From Actinomycetes bacterium (lineage in GTDB: Bacteria > Actinomycetota > Actinomycetes > Mycobacteriales > Cryptosporangiaceae), in NCBI GenBank assembly GCA_025963185.1, contig JAOPVE010000320.1:1-37831 (forward strand): a stretch of 37,831 nt of DNA, given 5' to 3'. Numbering within the stretch: position 1 is the stretch's first letter; every line of letters starts with the position of its first letter. The notes under the pieces were generated by a model, which did no database searches, was not told the origin of the DNA, and worked only from the letters and a program-made list of their open reading frames with translations. Made by a program: the position numbers and the translations under genes. Below are positions 15,756 to 27,575 of this stretch, one piece after another.

Positions 15756-15761
15756 TAGAGT
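15756..15761 (+). promoter_or_regulatory. possible -10 box for MFS-tmk gene
   Basis: TAGAGT fits TANNNT and lies 25 bases before the in-frame GTG 15786. No good -35 is visible. Transcription from about 15768 would leave both candidate translation starts in the message. Confidence 0.3.
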
Positions 15762-15785
15762 TCCGTTCTGCGGCCGTGTCAGCAG

Positions 15786-17891
15786 GTGCGGCATCGACGA
15801 ACGGGCTCCGACCGGCCCGTTCGCCCGGGGAGGAGCGAGCCCATCAGCGTCATTCCGGCGTCTGGCCTGCCCGAGATCCGCGCGGTGCTGCGCATCCGGC
15901 CGTTCCGGCGGCTGTGGATCGTTCTGGGGCTGTCCAGCCTCGGCGACTGGCTGGGCCTGCTCGCCACCACTCTGTTCGCGCAGAGCCAGGTACAGGGCGG
16001 TGCGCAGAAGGGCCTGGCGTTCGGCGGGGTCGTGGTCGTCCGGCTGCTGCCCGCGCTGATCCTCGGGCCCGTGGCTGGTGCCTTCGCCGACCGGTTCGAC
16101 CGCAGGCTCACGATGGTCGTCTGCGACCTGCTGCGCTTCGCGCTGTTCGCGTCGATCCCCATCGTGGGCATGATCGCCCGTGGCGCCGGTGCGGTCACGT
16201 GGGCACTGATCGCGACCTTCGTCATCGAGGTCCTCGCGATGTTCTGGATCCCGGCCAAGGAGGCCTCGGTCCCGAATCTGGTCAAGGAACGCCTCGAGCC
16301 GGCCAACCAGCTCAGCCTCATCACCACCTACGGCCTCACGCCGGTACTCGCCGCGCTCCTGATCGCCGGGCTGTCCCGGGCGATGCTCGCGGCGGTCGGT
16401 GACGACGCGAGCCGCCTCACTCTGACCCCCGTCGACGTCGCGCTGTTCCTCAACGCCGCGTCGTTCCTGGCGTCGGCGCTGGTGGTGCTGTTCGGGATCC
16501 ACGAGATCTCCGGGCGCGGGGGCAACGGCGGGGCCGGCAACAACCTGTTCGCGGCCCTGATGGCGGGCTGGCGGTTCGTCAAGAGCAGCCGGCTCGTGAG
16601 CGGACTGGTCGAGGGCATCCTCGGGGCGTTCGCCGCCGGCGGAGTCGTCGTGGGGCTGGCGAGCCCCTACGCGGTGAGCCTCGGCGGCGGTGACGCGGCC
16701 TTCGGGCTCCTGTTCGGATCGCTGTTCATCGGGCTCGCGGCGGGCATGGCGGCCGGTCCGCCGCTGGTCAAAGCCCTGTCCCGGCGGCGCTGGTTCGGCA
16801 TGAGCATCGTGCTCGCCGGTGTCGCGGTCACCCTGCTCGCGTTCGTGCCACACCTGGCGGTCGCCCTGCCGGTCGCGTTCTTCGTGGGGGTCGGCGCGGG
16901 CATGGCCTACCTCGCCGGGATCACGCTGCTCGGCGGCGAGATCGAGGACGACATGCGCGGGCGGGCGTTCGCGTTCGTCCAGTCGATGGTCCGGGTCGTG
17001 CTCATGCTCGCGATCGCGCTGTCGTCTGTGCTGGTCCGGCTGGGTGGCACGCCCCGGGTACACGTCGGATTCGTCGACTTCCGGCTGTCTTCGACGCGCC
17101 TGCTGCTGATCGCCGCGGGGCTGTTCGCGATCCTCGCCGGTTTCGTCGCGTTCCGCCGGATGGACGACAAGCCCGGGGTCCCGGTGCTCAAGGACCTCAT
17201 CAGCTCGCTGCGTGGGCGTCCGCTGCCGGTCCCCGGTGACGGTCCGCACCTCGGCGTGTTCGTCGCGTTCGAGGGTGGCGAGGGGGCCGGCAAGTCGACG
17301 CAGGCGGTCAAGCTGGCGGCCTGGCTCAAGGTGTCCGGCTACGAGTGCGTCACCACGCGGGAGCCTGGCGCGACTCCGCTCGGCCGCAGCATCCGCGACC
17401 TGCTGCTGCGCCACGACGAGAACGCCCCGACCCCCCGCGCGGAGGCGCTGCTGTATGCGGCCGACCGCGCGCAGCACGTCGACACCGTGATCCGCCCCGC
17501 GCTCGAACGAGGCGCTGTCGTCGTCACGGACCGGTACGTCGATTCCTCGCTGGCGTACCAGGGCGGCGGGCGGGGGCTGGCCGCTGGCGAGGTCGCGTGG
17601 CTGTCCCGGTGGGCCACCCGCGGGCTCCGGCCGGATCTCGTCGTCGTGCTCGACGTCGATCCGGCCGTCGGGCTAGGGCGGGTAGGCGACCGCGGCGACG
17701 CGGATCGGCTCGAAGTCGAGCCCGACGAGTTCCACCGGCGGGTCCGGCAGACGTTCCTCGACATCGCCGCCGAGGATCCGGGCCGGTACCTCGTCGTCGA
17801 CGCCTCGGGGAATGCGAACATGATCGCCGAGCAGATCCGCGACCGGCTCGCGGCGCTGCTGCCCGAACGAGTGGCGGAGGCCGTCCGGTGA
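15786..17891 (+). CDS. tmk: MFS transporter - dTMP kinase fusion protein
   Basis: A 701-residue fusion. Residues about 25-465 form a twelve-helix MFS permease-like domain starting with the RPFRRLWIVLGLSSLGDWLG segment. Residues about 490-700 form thymidylate kinase, which makes dTDP from dTMP. Kinase motifs are P-loop FEGGEGAGKST (about 495-505), TREPGATPLG, the DRY motif TDRYVDSSLAYQGGG, and a lid region GRVGDRGDADRLE. Such MFS-Tmk fusions are usual in actinobacteria; the transporter part may be vestigial. Start choice is unsure. GTG 15786 is the first in-frame start but has no ribosome-binding site, while a strong GGAGGA (15829-15834) sits eight bases before an ATC codon (15843). The stop overlaps holB as GTGA. 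Confidence 0.92.
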   Translation: MRHRRTGSDRPVRPGRSEPISVIPASGLPEIRAVLRIRPFRRLWIVLGLSSLGDWLGLLATTLFAQSQVQGGAQKGLAFGGVVVVRLLPALILGPVAGAFADRFDRRLTMVVCDLLRFALFASIPIVGMIARGAGAVTWALIATFVIEVLAMFWIPAKEASVPNLVKERLEPANQLSLITTYGLTPVLAALLIAGLSRAMLAAVGDDASRLTLTPVDVALFLNAASFLASALVVLFGIHEISGRGGNGGAGNNLFAALMAGWRFVKSSRLVSGLVEGILGAFAAGGVVVGLASPYAVSLGGGDAAFGLLFGSLFIGLAAGMAAGPPLVKALSRRRWFGMSIVLAGVAVTLLAFVPHLAVALPVAFFVGVGAGMAYLAGITLLGGEIEDDMRGRAFAFVQSMVRVVLMLAIALSSVLVRLGGTPRVHVGFVDFRLSSTRLLLIAAGLFAILAGFVAFRRMDDKPGVPVLKDLISSLRGRPLPVPGDGPHLGVFVAFEGGEGAGKSTQAVKLAAWLKVSGYECVTTREPGATPLGRSIRDLLLRHDENAPTPRAEALLYAADRAQHVDTVIRPALERGAVVVTDRYVDSSLAYQGGGRGLAAGEVAWLSRWATRGLRPDLVVVLDVDPAVGLGRVGDRGDADRLEVEPDEFHRRVRQTFLDIAAEDPGRYLVVDASGNANMIAEQIRDRLAALLPERVAEAVR

Positions 17892-19075
17892 GTCCCGTGT
17901 TCGACGCGGTTGTCGGCCAGCCCGGCGTGGTGGACGCGCTGGTCAGGGCCGCCGCCGCCGCGTCCCGGATCGTCGCGGGCGAACCCGTCCCGCCAGGCGA
18001 GATGACCCACGCGTGGCTGTTCACCGGGCCGCCGGGATCCGGCCGGTCGGTCGCGGCCCGCGCCTTCGCCGCCGCGTTGCAGTGCCGGCTTGGTGGGTGC
18101 GGCGAGTGCACCGACTGCCACACGGTCCTCGGCGGCACGCACGCCGACGTCCGGCTCGTCGTGCCCGACGGGCTGACGATCAGCGTCACCGAGATGCGCG
18201 CGCTCGTGCTCCGCGCCGCGACCGCGCCTGCCGGGGGCCGCTGGCAGGTCGTGCTTGTCGAGGACGCCGACCGGCTCACCGAGGCCGCCGCGAATGCGCT
18301 GCTCAAGGCCGTCGAGGAGCCGCCGCCGCGCACGGTGTTCCTGTTGTGCGCCCCCTCGACCAATCCCGAGGACGTGTCGGTGACGATCCGGTCGCGCTGC
18401 CGGGTCGTGCCGCTCCGAGCGCCCGCACCCGAGGCCGTCGCCGAGGTCCTGACCAGCCGCGACGGCGTCGACCGCACGACCGCGGTCTGGGCTGCGCGAG
18501 TCTCGCAGGGGCACGTGGGGCGCGCCCGGTGGCTGGCTAAGGATCCGCACGCTCAGGCGCGCCGCCGTGCGGTGCTCGCCGTTCCGCGATCCCTCACCGG
18601 GCTCGGTGCCTGCTTCGACGCCGCCGACTCGCTGATCAAGGCGACCGAGGAGGAGGCTGCTTCGGCGACGTCCGACCTGGCCGTACGCGAGACCGAGGAA
18701 CTCAAGCAGGCATTGGGCGCGGGCGGCACCGGCAAGGGCGCGGCGACCGCGGCGCGTGGAACGGCGGGCCAGATCAAGGACCTGGAACGGCGGCAGAAGT
18801 CCCGGGCGACTCGCGCGCAACGGGACGCGCTGGACCGGGCTCTCGTGGATCTCGCGGCCTTCTACCGGGACGTCCTCGCCGTGAAACTGGCCGCACCAGT
18901 ATCCGCAGTACACACCGATGTGACGGATGTTGCCGAGGCAGCAGCGCAGAAGTGGACCGCCGAGTCGATCCTGCGCCGGATCGAGGCGGTACTCGCCTGT
19001 CGCGAGGCGATCGACGCCAACGTCAAGCCCCGGATCGCCCTCGAAGCGATGATGCTGGACCTCTACGAGGGCTGA
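17888..19075 (+). CDS. holB: DNA polymerase III delta' subunit
   Basis: A 395-residue clamp-loader subunit. GTG 17888 overlaps the tmk stop, so the two are coupled. The AAA+ domain starts VFDAVVGQPGVVDAL; the P-loop-like GPPGSGRS (about 50-57) has arginine for the Walker lysine, as expected for delta', which does not hydrolyse ATP. A zinc module CRLGGCGECTDC follows (about 69-80). The Walker B-like VVLVEDADRL is next, then ANALLKAVEEPPPRT and the conserved SRC motif in TIRSRCRVV. The C-terminal half is a helical collar with a variable Gly/Ala insert (about 278-292). Delta' opens and loads the sliding clamp together with delta and tau/gamma. The tmk-holB pairing is widespread in bacteria. Confidence 0.95.
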   Translation: MSPVFDAVVGQPGVVDALVRAAAAASRIVAGEPVPPGEMTHAWLFTGPPGSGRSVAARAFAAALQCRLGGCGECTDCHTVLGGTHADVRLVVPDGLTISVTEMRALVLRAATAPAGGRWQVVLVEDADRLTEAAANALLKAVEEPPPRTVFLLCAPSTNPEDVSVTIRSRCRVVPLRAPAPEAVAEVLTSRDGVDRTTAVWAARVSQGHVGRARWLAKDPHAQARRRAVLAVPRSLTGLGACFDAADSLIKATEEEAASATSDLAVRETEELKQALGAGGTGKGAATAARGTAGQIKDLERRQKSRATRAQRDALDRALVDLAAFYRDVLAVKLAAPVSAVHTDVTDVAEAAAQKWTAESILRRIEAVLACREAIDANVKPRIALEAMMLDLYEG

Positions 19076-19190
19076 TCCGTGGCGGCCCGGGCGGCGTCTG
19101 TGGTCGTGCGCTAGTTCCGCCCGTCCCGTGTCTGACTCGTCCGATTGCTCGACGGCCCCGGGGTACGGCGCTCGCCAGCGTGGTGGTCGG

Positions 19191-20744
19191 TTACCGGGAG
19201 CGGCGGGCGAACAGGACGGCGAATCGGCCGGCCAGAACCATCGCCACCCCGGCGGCGAGCACCAATCCGAGGCCGGACCCCGTGATCGGCAGCGACCCGC
19301 TGTGAGCCGCGCCCTCGCCCGGAGTCGGACTGCCCGCCGCGGCCGCCTGATTGGTACCGGGCACCTTGGTGGGCTGGCCTCCGTCGCTGCCCCCGCCCGG
19401 TGTGTCGCCGGAGACGTCACTGCCAGGATCGTGCGCGACGGCACCCGGATCGTCCTCGCCCGATCCGCCCCCGGATGGCACTCCGCCCTTCGGTGCGGTG
19501 GCGGTCGCGTGCAGTTCGCCGATGCCCATGCTGAGCAGCGGCGCGCCCCCGGCAACCGGCAGCACATCGAGGCGGATCGTCGCCACATCGGCCGATACCG
19601 AGGTGTCACTGATGCGCTCGGCGAGGGAGCCAAGGCTGAGCCGCAACACGGATCCGCCCGCACTCCCGCCACCGCCGCCCCCGAGCGCGGCGGTGGTCAG
19701 GTCCCGGGTGCCGGGAAGTGCCGGGAGGCCACCTGACGGCGGTGTGACGAGGCCGCCTCCGCCCGGGAGTAGCGACGATGGCGCGTGCGGCTCCGGGATC
19801 GTCGCGAGTGGAACGTCGATTGTCTGGCCAGGCGCGTCGATCCGGTGGGCGTTGCCGCTTCCGTCGAGCACTTCGAGGATCGGCGAGATGTACCGGACCG
19901 ACGACCGCCGCGATCCGGCCGCGACGACCTGGAGGCTCGGCGGCGAGATCACCCGGACCGTGTGCTGCTGAGCACTACCGCCGAACAGCGTGACCGCGAT
20001 CGCCGAAACCCGAGCGGTCGCCGCAACTCCGAGCGCACGCTGTCCGTCGACGGCGACGAGGCCGTTCCGGCACTGCGAATAGCCGGTCGTGTGTACGTGG
20101 GCGGCCGAGGTGCCGAGGAACGGCGCCGGTACGGGCAACGCGGTGCTGGGGATCAGGGTCAGGTTCGCGAGCGCGGCGGCCGCCTCGGACAGCATGGCGG
20201 GCGCGGCGCTGCGGACGAGCGCTGGGTTCCAGCGGGCGTGCGCGCGGAGCCGCCCGATCCCTACCTTGGCAAGGCCGAGATCCTGCGCCGCTGCGTCGCT
20301 GAGCACGGCGGTGCGGTGGTCCGGACCGGCCGTCTGCGTCACCGTCAGCGGCGTAATCACCTGGCCCGCGGTGTTCAGCGAGGCGGCGGCCTCGGGAATC
20401 GCGCCGCTGCCCCCGAGCGCGCCGCCCACTGCCGGGCCTGTGTCGGCGGTGACGGCGGTGACGGCCAGGTGGGAGGCGGTCGCTGCGGTGTGCGGTGAAC
20501 GCGCGCTGTCGGCCGCGCACCGGGTGCTGGCGACCGTTGCGCTGCCGAGCGTCTCGGCACCGAGCAAGTCGCCGCCGATCGCCGCGACGCGCAGGAGCCC
20601 CGCGGATGAACCCGCGCTGAAGCGCGCTGCTGCGGCGGGGCTGGCGAACGCTGGATCTCCGGCTCCAGCCGACACCCCAGCGACCGTGAGGACGAAACCG
20701 GTCGCCGCGACGCGGGCCAGGCTCCGGCGCGAGCATGCAGACAT
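19191..20744 (-). CDS. LPxTG-anchored surface protein, unknown function
   Basis: A 517-residue exported protein. The N-terminus has arginines followed by a hydrophobic core (about residues 12-28), with likely cleavage after AFA or nearby. The mature part is rich in A, G, S, T and V with few charged residues, as in actinobacterial beta-sandwich surface proteins, possibly of the choice-of-anchor type. From about 420 there is a long G/D/P/S linker. The C-terminus is a complete sortase signal: LPITG (485-489), a hydrophobic helix and a basic tail FARRSR. It should be linked to peptidoglycan by a class E or F-like sortase. No sortase gene lies in the window. ATG 20744 has only a weak ribosome-binding site. 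It converges on holB. Confidence 0.85.
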   Translation of the reverse strand: MSACSRRSLARVAATGFVLTVAGVSAGAGDPAFASPAAAARFSAGSSAGLLRVAAIGGDLLGAETLGSATVASTRCAADSARSPHTAATASHLAVTAVTADTGPAVGGALGGSGAIPEAAASLNTAGQVITPLTVTQTAGPDHRTAVLSDAAAQDLGLAKVGIGRLRAHARWNPALVRSAAPAMLSEAAAALANLTLIPSTALPVPAPFLGTSAAHVHTTGYSQCRNGLVAVDGQRALGVAATARVSAIAVTLFGGSAQQHTVRVISPPSLQVVAAGSRRSSVRYISPILEVLDGSGNAHRIDAPGQTIDVPLATIPEPHAPSSLLPGGGGLVTPPSGGLPALPGTRDLTTAALGGGGGGSAGGSVLRLSLGSLAERISDTSVSADVATIRLDVLPVAGGAPLLSMGIGELHATATAPKGGVPSGGGSGEDDPGAVAHDPGSDVSGDTPGGGSDGGQPTKVPGTNQAAAAGSPTPGEGAAHSGSLPITGSGLGLVLAAGVAMVLAGRFAVLFARRSR

Positions 20745-20845
20745 AGCGGGATCACCCGTTCAGAACCGACAGTGGGTCTGCTGGGTGAAACGAGCCGCAC
20801 CGACGCCCAGTGACGCGCTGAACACTGTGCGCTATGGACATGGCT

Positions 20846-20872
20846 GAACGGGTGAGCTAGCCTGGCCCGTTC
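20846..20872. promoter_or_regulatory. inverted repeat in a divergent promoter region
   Basis: GAACGGG (20846-20852) and CCCGTTC (20866-20872) form a perfect 7+7 inverted repeat with a 13-base centre, between the divergent surface-protein and PSP1 genes. It could be an operator; no regulator is assigned. Confidence 0.35.
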
Positions 20873-20922
20873 GGTCGGCGTCTCTTCGCTGGGTACCGGT
20901 GCGCGAACCCGGGACCAGCGGA

Positions 20923-20935
20923 TATTGTCCGGGCC
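20923..20935 (+). promoter_or_regulatory. TANNNT -10 box for leaderless PSP1 gene
   Basis: TATTGT (20923-20928), seven bases, then ATG 20936. No Shine-Dalgarno is present, so the mRNA probably starts at the AUG. Confidence 0.55.
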
Positions 20936-21769
20936 ATGGGGATGCTGTGCGCGGTCAGCTTCACCAGGTATGGCCGCCTCTACTACCTGGACCCGGGCAC
21001 CCTTTCGCCACAGGTGGGTGACCGGGTGCTCGTGCCGACCGACGACGGTTCCGAGGTCGCCGAGTGCGTCTGGGCTGCTCAGTGGGTGTCCGAGGACACG
21101 AGCGGCTTCCCGCAACTGGCTGGGCTGGCGTCCGAGGCGGACCTCGATCGCGACGAGCAGATCCGTAAGCGCAAGGCCACGGCGAAGGTGGCCGCCAAGA
21201 AGCTGATCCGCGAGCACGAGCTGCCCATGAAGGTCGTGGCCGTGGATCACTCGGTCGACGCGAATCGCTCGACGATCTACTTCACGGCGCCGCAACGCGT
21301 CGACTTCCGCAGCCTCGTGCGGGATCTCGGAGCCACGCTCAAGTGCCGCGTGGAGCTGCGCCAGCTCTCCGCGCGAGACTCGGCGCGCGTCCAGGGCGGC
21401 ATCGGATCCTGCGGCCGAGATCTCTGCTGCGCCACCTTCCTCAAGGACTTCGAGCCGGTCAGCATCCGCATGGCCAAGGACCAGGACCTGCCGCTCAACC
21501 CGATGCGGATCTCCGGCGCGTGCGGCCGCCTCATGTGCTGTCTGAAGTACGAGCACCCCCTGTACAGCTCGTTCCTCGAGACCACACCGGCCATCGGGGA
21601 TCGCGTCGAGACGGGCGAGGGCCCGGGGCGCGTGGTGGGACGATCCGTTCCCGCTGACTCGGTAACAGTCCGCCTCGACGCCGACGGATCCCGTTGCTCG
21701 TGCAGCCGGGCGAGCGTCTGCGGATCGCGCAAGGCCTACGACGAGCGCCACGGATCCCCGGCCGACTGA
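20936..21769 (+). CDS. PSP1 domain protein (RicT/YaaT-like)
   Basis: A 277-residue protein from ATG 20936, probably leaderless. The PSP1 domain spans about residues 60-145 (RDEQIRKRKATAKVAAKKLI ... VDHSVDANRSTIYFTAPQRVDFRSLVRDL). It is followed by the cysteine motifs GSCGRDLCC and GACGRLMCCLKYEHP that characterise RicT. In Bacillus, RicT forms with RicA and RicF an iron-sulphur complex that acts with RNase Y in RNA processing; the actinobacterial role is not established. In many bacteria ricT lies directly after holB. Here a surface-protein gene on the other strand is inserted between them. The C-terminal part (about 230-277) has extra cysteines (CSCSRASVC) that I cannot place. Confidence 0.88.
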   Translation: MGMLCAVSFTRYGRLYYLDPGTLSPQVGDRVLVPTDDGSEVAECVWAAQWVSEDTSGFPQLAGLASEADLDRDEQIRKRKATAKVAAKKLIREHELPMKVVAVDHSVDANRSTIYFTAPQRVDFRSLVRDLGATLKCRVELRQLSARDSARVQGGIGSCGRDLCCATFLKDFEPVSIRMAKDQDLPLNPMRISGACGRLMCCLKYEHPLYSSFLETTPAIGDRVETGEGPGRVVGRSVPADSVTVRLDADGSRCSCSRASVCGSRKAYDERHGSPAD

Positions 21770-21870
21770 TCCGGCGAGGCGGATCCAGGTCGTGCGACCG
21801 TCCATAGCCGCCCCGGTCGCGGTTGGTCCGGCCGCGAGTGCCGAAGTTGCGGGATCGTGTGGCTCGCGCG

Positions 21871-22545
21871 CTAGAGCGGCACGTGCTGGAGCGGACCCGC
21901 CGGCCGGCGCGTCACCCGTGACTTGATCGCCGCCGCGGCAGCCCCGGGGTCCTCCGCATCGGTGATCGCCCGCACCACGACCACTCGCTCGGCGCCCGCC
22001 GCGATCACCTCGTCCAGCCGGGCCAGGTTGATGCCACCGATCGCGAACCAGGGCCGGGTGAACGACTGCTCCGCCGCCCAGGACACGAGCCCGAGGCCTG
22101 GCGCAGACCGGCCGGGTTTGGTGGGCGTTGGCCAGCATGGCCCTGTGCAGAAGTAACTCGCGTGGGCCTCCGTTGCGGCCGACTGGGCCTGTTGCGGACG
22201 GTGCGTCGAGCGCCCAATGAGCACGTCCTGGCCGACGATCTGTCTCGCTATGGCTACCGGGAGGTCGTCCTGGCCGAGGTGCAGGATGTCCGCTCGGGCG
22301 GCAAGGGCGAGGTCCGCTCGGTCGTTCACCGCGAGCAGCGCACCATGCCGAGCGCACGCATCGGCGAACACCTCGAGATAGGCCAGTTCCTGGCGCGCCT
22401 CCAGTCCCTTCTGCCGCAGCTGGACGACATCCACGCCACCAGCCAGGGCGAAGTCGAGGAAAGCCGGAAGGTCGCCTTGTCGCTCGCGCGCGTCGGTACA
22501 GAGGTACAGGCGGGACGCGGCGAGCCGCGCCTGACGATCCCTCAT
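21871..22545 (-). CDS. thiE: thiamine-phosphate synthase
   Basis: A 224-residue TIM-barrel enzyme that joins HMP-pyrophosphate and thiazole phosphate to thiamine phosphate. ATG 22545 follows AAGGAGA at nine bases; the frame is open further upstream (to 22854), but that would run through the divergent riboswitch. Visible features are LYLCTDAR, the QLRQKGLEA segment, [12 protein letters not shown] (pyrimidine and diphosphate site), [15 protein letters not shown] and the C-terminal [29 protein letters not shown] phosphate loop. It is transcribed away from the thiO riboswitch, and I see no riboswitch for thiE itself. Confidence 0.94.
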   Translation of the reverse strand: MRDRQARLAASRLYLCTDARERQGDLPAFLDFALAGGVDVVQLRQKGLEARQELAYLEVFADACARHGALLAVNDRADLALAARADILHLGQDDLPVAIARQIVGQDVLIGRSTHRPQQAQSAATEAHASYFCTGPCWPTPTKPGRSAPGLGLVSWAAEQSFTRPWFAIGGINLARLDEVIAAGAERVVVVRAITDAEDPGAAAAAIKSRVTRRPAGPLQHVPL

Positions 22546-22607
22546 GTGATCGCATCTCCTTGCTGAGCCTGGCCGGCGGTCTGCCAGGGCGCGATAGGGT
22601 GGGCGCC

Positions 22608-22698
22608 GTCCGCGGGAGCCCGGTGACACCGGGCTGAGAGGGGGCCTGGCAGGCCCCGACCGTAAGAACCTGATCCGGATCATGCCGGCGCAGGGAGT
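22608..22698 (+). ncRNA. TPP riboswitch upstream of thiO-thiS-thiG
   Basis: The THI-box landmarks are all present in order: GCGGGAGCCCGG, ACCGGGCTGAGAGGG, a P3-type GC stem (GGGGCCTGGCAGGCCCC), GACCGTAAGAACCTGATC and ATGCCGGCGCAGGGAG. The aptamer ends next to the ribosome-binding site of thiO (ATG 22703), so TPP binding probably hides the site and blocks translation, the usual actinobacterial mode. Confidence 0.93.
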
Positions 22699-22702
22699 GG
22701 AG

Positions 22703-23845
22703 ATGATCGACGTGGCAACACGCCGGATCGCCGTGGTCGGCGGCGGAGTGATCGGCTTGGCCTGCGCCTGGCGCATCGCACAACGGGTGCCGTGCGAGGT
22801 GACCCTGATCGACCCGGACCCCGGCGCGGGCGCCAGCGCGGTCGGCGCGGGCATGCTGGCGCCCCTGACCGAAGCGCACCCGACCGAGCCCGACCTGCTG
22901 GAACTCGCTCTGGACTCGGCCGCGCGGTTTCCGGCGTTCGCAGCCGACCTCGCCGCCGCAAGCGGGCTGGATCCTGGCTACGAAACGGCTGGCACGCTCG
23001 CCGTGGCGCTCACCGCGGACGATCGCGCCGCACTCGGAGTGCTCGCTGGGCACCTCGCTGCGGCCGGACGGGATACCGAGCTTCTCGGATCCCGCGCGCT
23101 GCGCAACCTCGAGCCCGCGCTCGCGCCCGGCGTCCGGGGCGGGCTGCGCGTCGATGGTGACCACAGCGTCGACAACCGAGCCCTGTTGCGCTCTCTGCGC
23201 CGCGCGGCGGACCGCGCCGGTGTGCGATTTGTTGCCGACCAGGCGCTTGCGATCACGGACTCGGGCGACCGTGTCACCGGTGTGCGGCTGGTAGGAGGCG
23301 CTCACCAGCGCGCCGATGTGGTTGTCGCCGCCGCGGGTTGCTGGTCGGCCGGTCTGCACCCCGCGGCGGCGGGGCTCATCAGGCCGGTGAAGGGCGAGAT
23401 CATCAGGCTGCGCGCCCGGGCCGGCGTGGTCCGTCCACAACGGACTCTGCGAGCGACGGTCGACGGGCGATCCGTGTACCTGGTGCCCAGATCCAGCGGT
23501 GAGCTCGTCGTCGGCGCGACCCAGTACGAAGCGGGGTTCGACACGAGTGTGAGCGCGGGGGCCGTACACGCGCTGCTGAGCGACGCGCGGGCGGTCCTCC
23601 CCGGCATCGACGAATACGAGCTCACAGAGGCCCGGGCGGGCCTGCGTCCGGGCAGCAGGGACAACGCGCCGCTGATCGGGCCGATCGGCCCCGCCGGCCT
23701 GGTCGCGGCCACGGGACACCACCGGAACGGGATCCTTCTGGCGCCCGTAACCGCCGACGCGATCACCGATTTCCTGATCGATGGCCACCTGCCGCGGTTC
23801 GCCGAAGCGGCAGCGGCCGCCCGATTCCAGACTGTGCGGAGGTGA
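22703..23845 (+). CDS. thiO: glycine oxidase ThiO
   Basis: A 380-residue FAD enzyme that oxidises glycine to the imine (dehydroglycine) used in thiazole synthesis. The dinucleotide-binding motif [19 protein letters not shown] begins at about residue 8. The middle of the protein has the DAO substrate domain ([35 protein letters not shown]). The C-terminus contains the second FAD region [15 protein letters not shown]...[14 protein letters not shown] choose ATG 22703, just after the riboswitch and GGGAGTGGAG, over ATG 22682, which lies inside the aptamer. It is the first gene of thiO-thiS-thiG and is controlled by the TPP riboswitch. Confidence 0.95.
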   Translation: MIDVATRRIAVVGGGVIGLACAWRIAQRVPCEVTLIDPDPGAGASAVGAGMLAPLTEAHPTEPDLLELALDSAARFPAFAADLAAASGLDPGYETAGTLAVALTADDRAALGVLAGHLAAAGRDTELLGSRALRNLEPALAPGVRGGLRVDGDHSVDNRALLRSLRRAADRAGVRFVADQALAITDSGDRVTGVRLVGGAHQRADVVVAAAGCWSAGLHPAAAGLIRPVKGEIIRLRARAGVVRPQRTLRATVDGRSVYLVPRSSGELVVGATQYEAGFDTSVSAGAVHALLSDARAVLPGIDEYELTEARAGLRPGSRDNAPLIGPIGPAGLVAATGHHRNGILLAPVTADAITDFLIDGHLPRFAEAAAAARFQTVRR

Positions 23846-23849
23846 CGCA

Positions 23850-27447
<3,598 letters not shown>

Positions 27448-27497
27448 GGACTCGACCACCGTAGTGAGAACGCTGGAGGCGCTTCAACCGGATCGGC

Positions 27498-27560
27498 TTG
27501 TATCAACTGCTTGACACATCCTGCGCCGCCCACCATCATTGTGTCAAGCGTTCAATACAA
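27498..27560. promoter_or_regulatory. large inverted repeat over promoter of membrane protein/GntR operon
   Basis: Two 21-base arms (27498-27518 and 27540-27560) match at 17 of 21 positions when one is inverted: outer TTGTAT/ATACAA and inner GCTTGACACA/TGTGTCAAGC are perfect. A -35 TTGACA lies in the left arm (27511-27516), and a weak -10 CATCAT (27534-27539) follows at 17 bases, so the right arm covers the transcription start. This fits an operator for the GntR regulator encoded downstream. Confidence 0.7.
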
Positions 27561-27575
27561 GTTGAGGACCTGCCG

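Noticed and set aside
18035-18060. loss of Walker A lysine in HolB as an anomaly
   Set aside because: Delta' subunits normally lack ATPase activity, so the substitution is expected.
22682-22702. upstream ATG of thiO
   Set aside because: It lies inside the TPP aptamer (ATGCCGGCG core); ATG 22703 after the ribosome-binding site is better.
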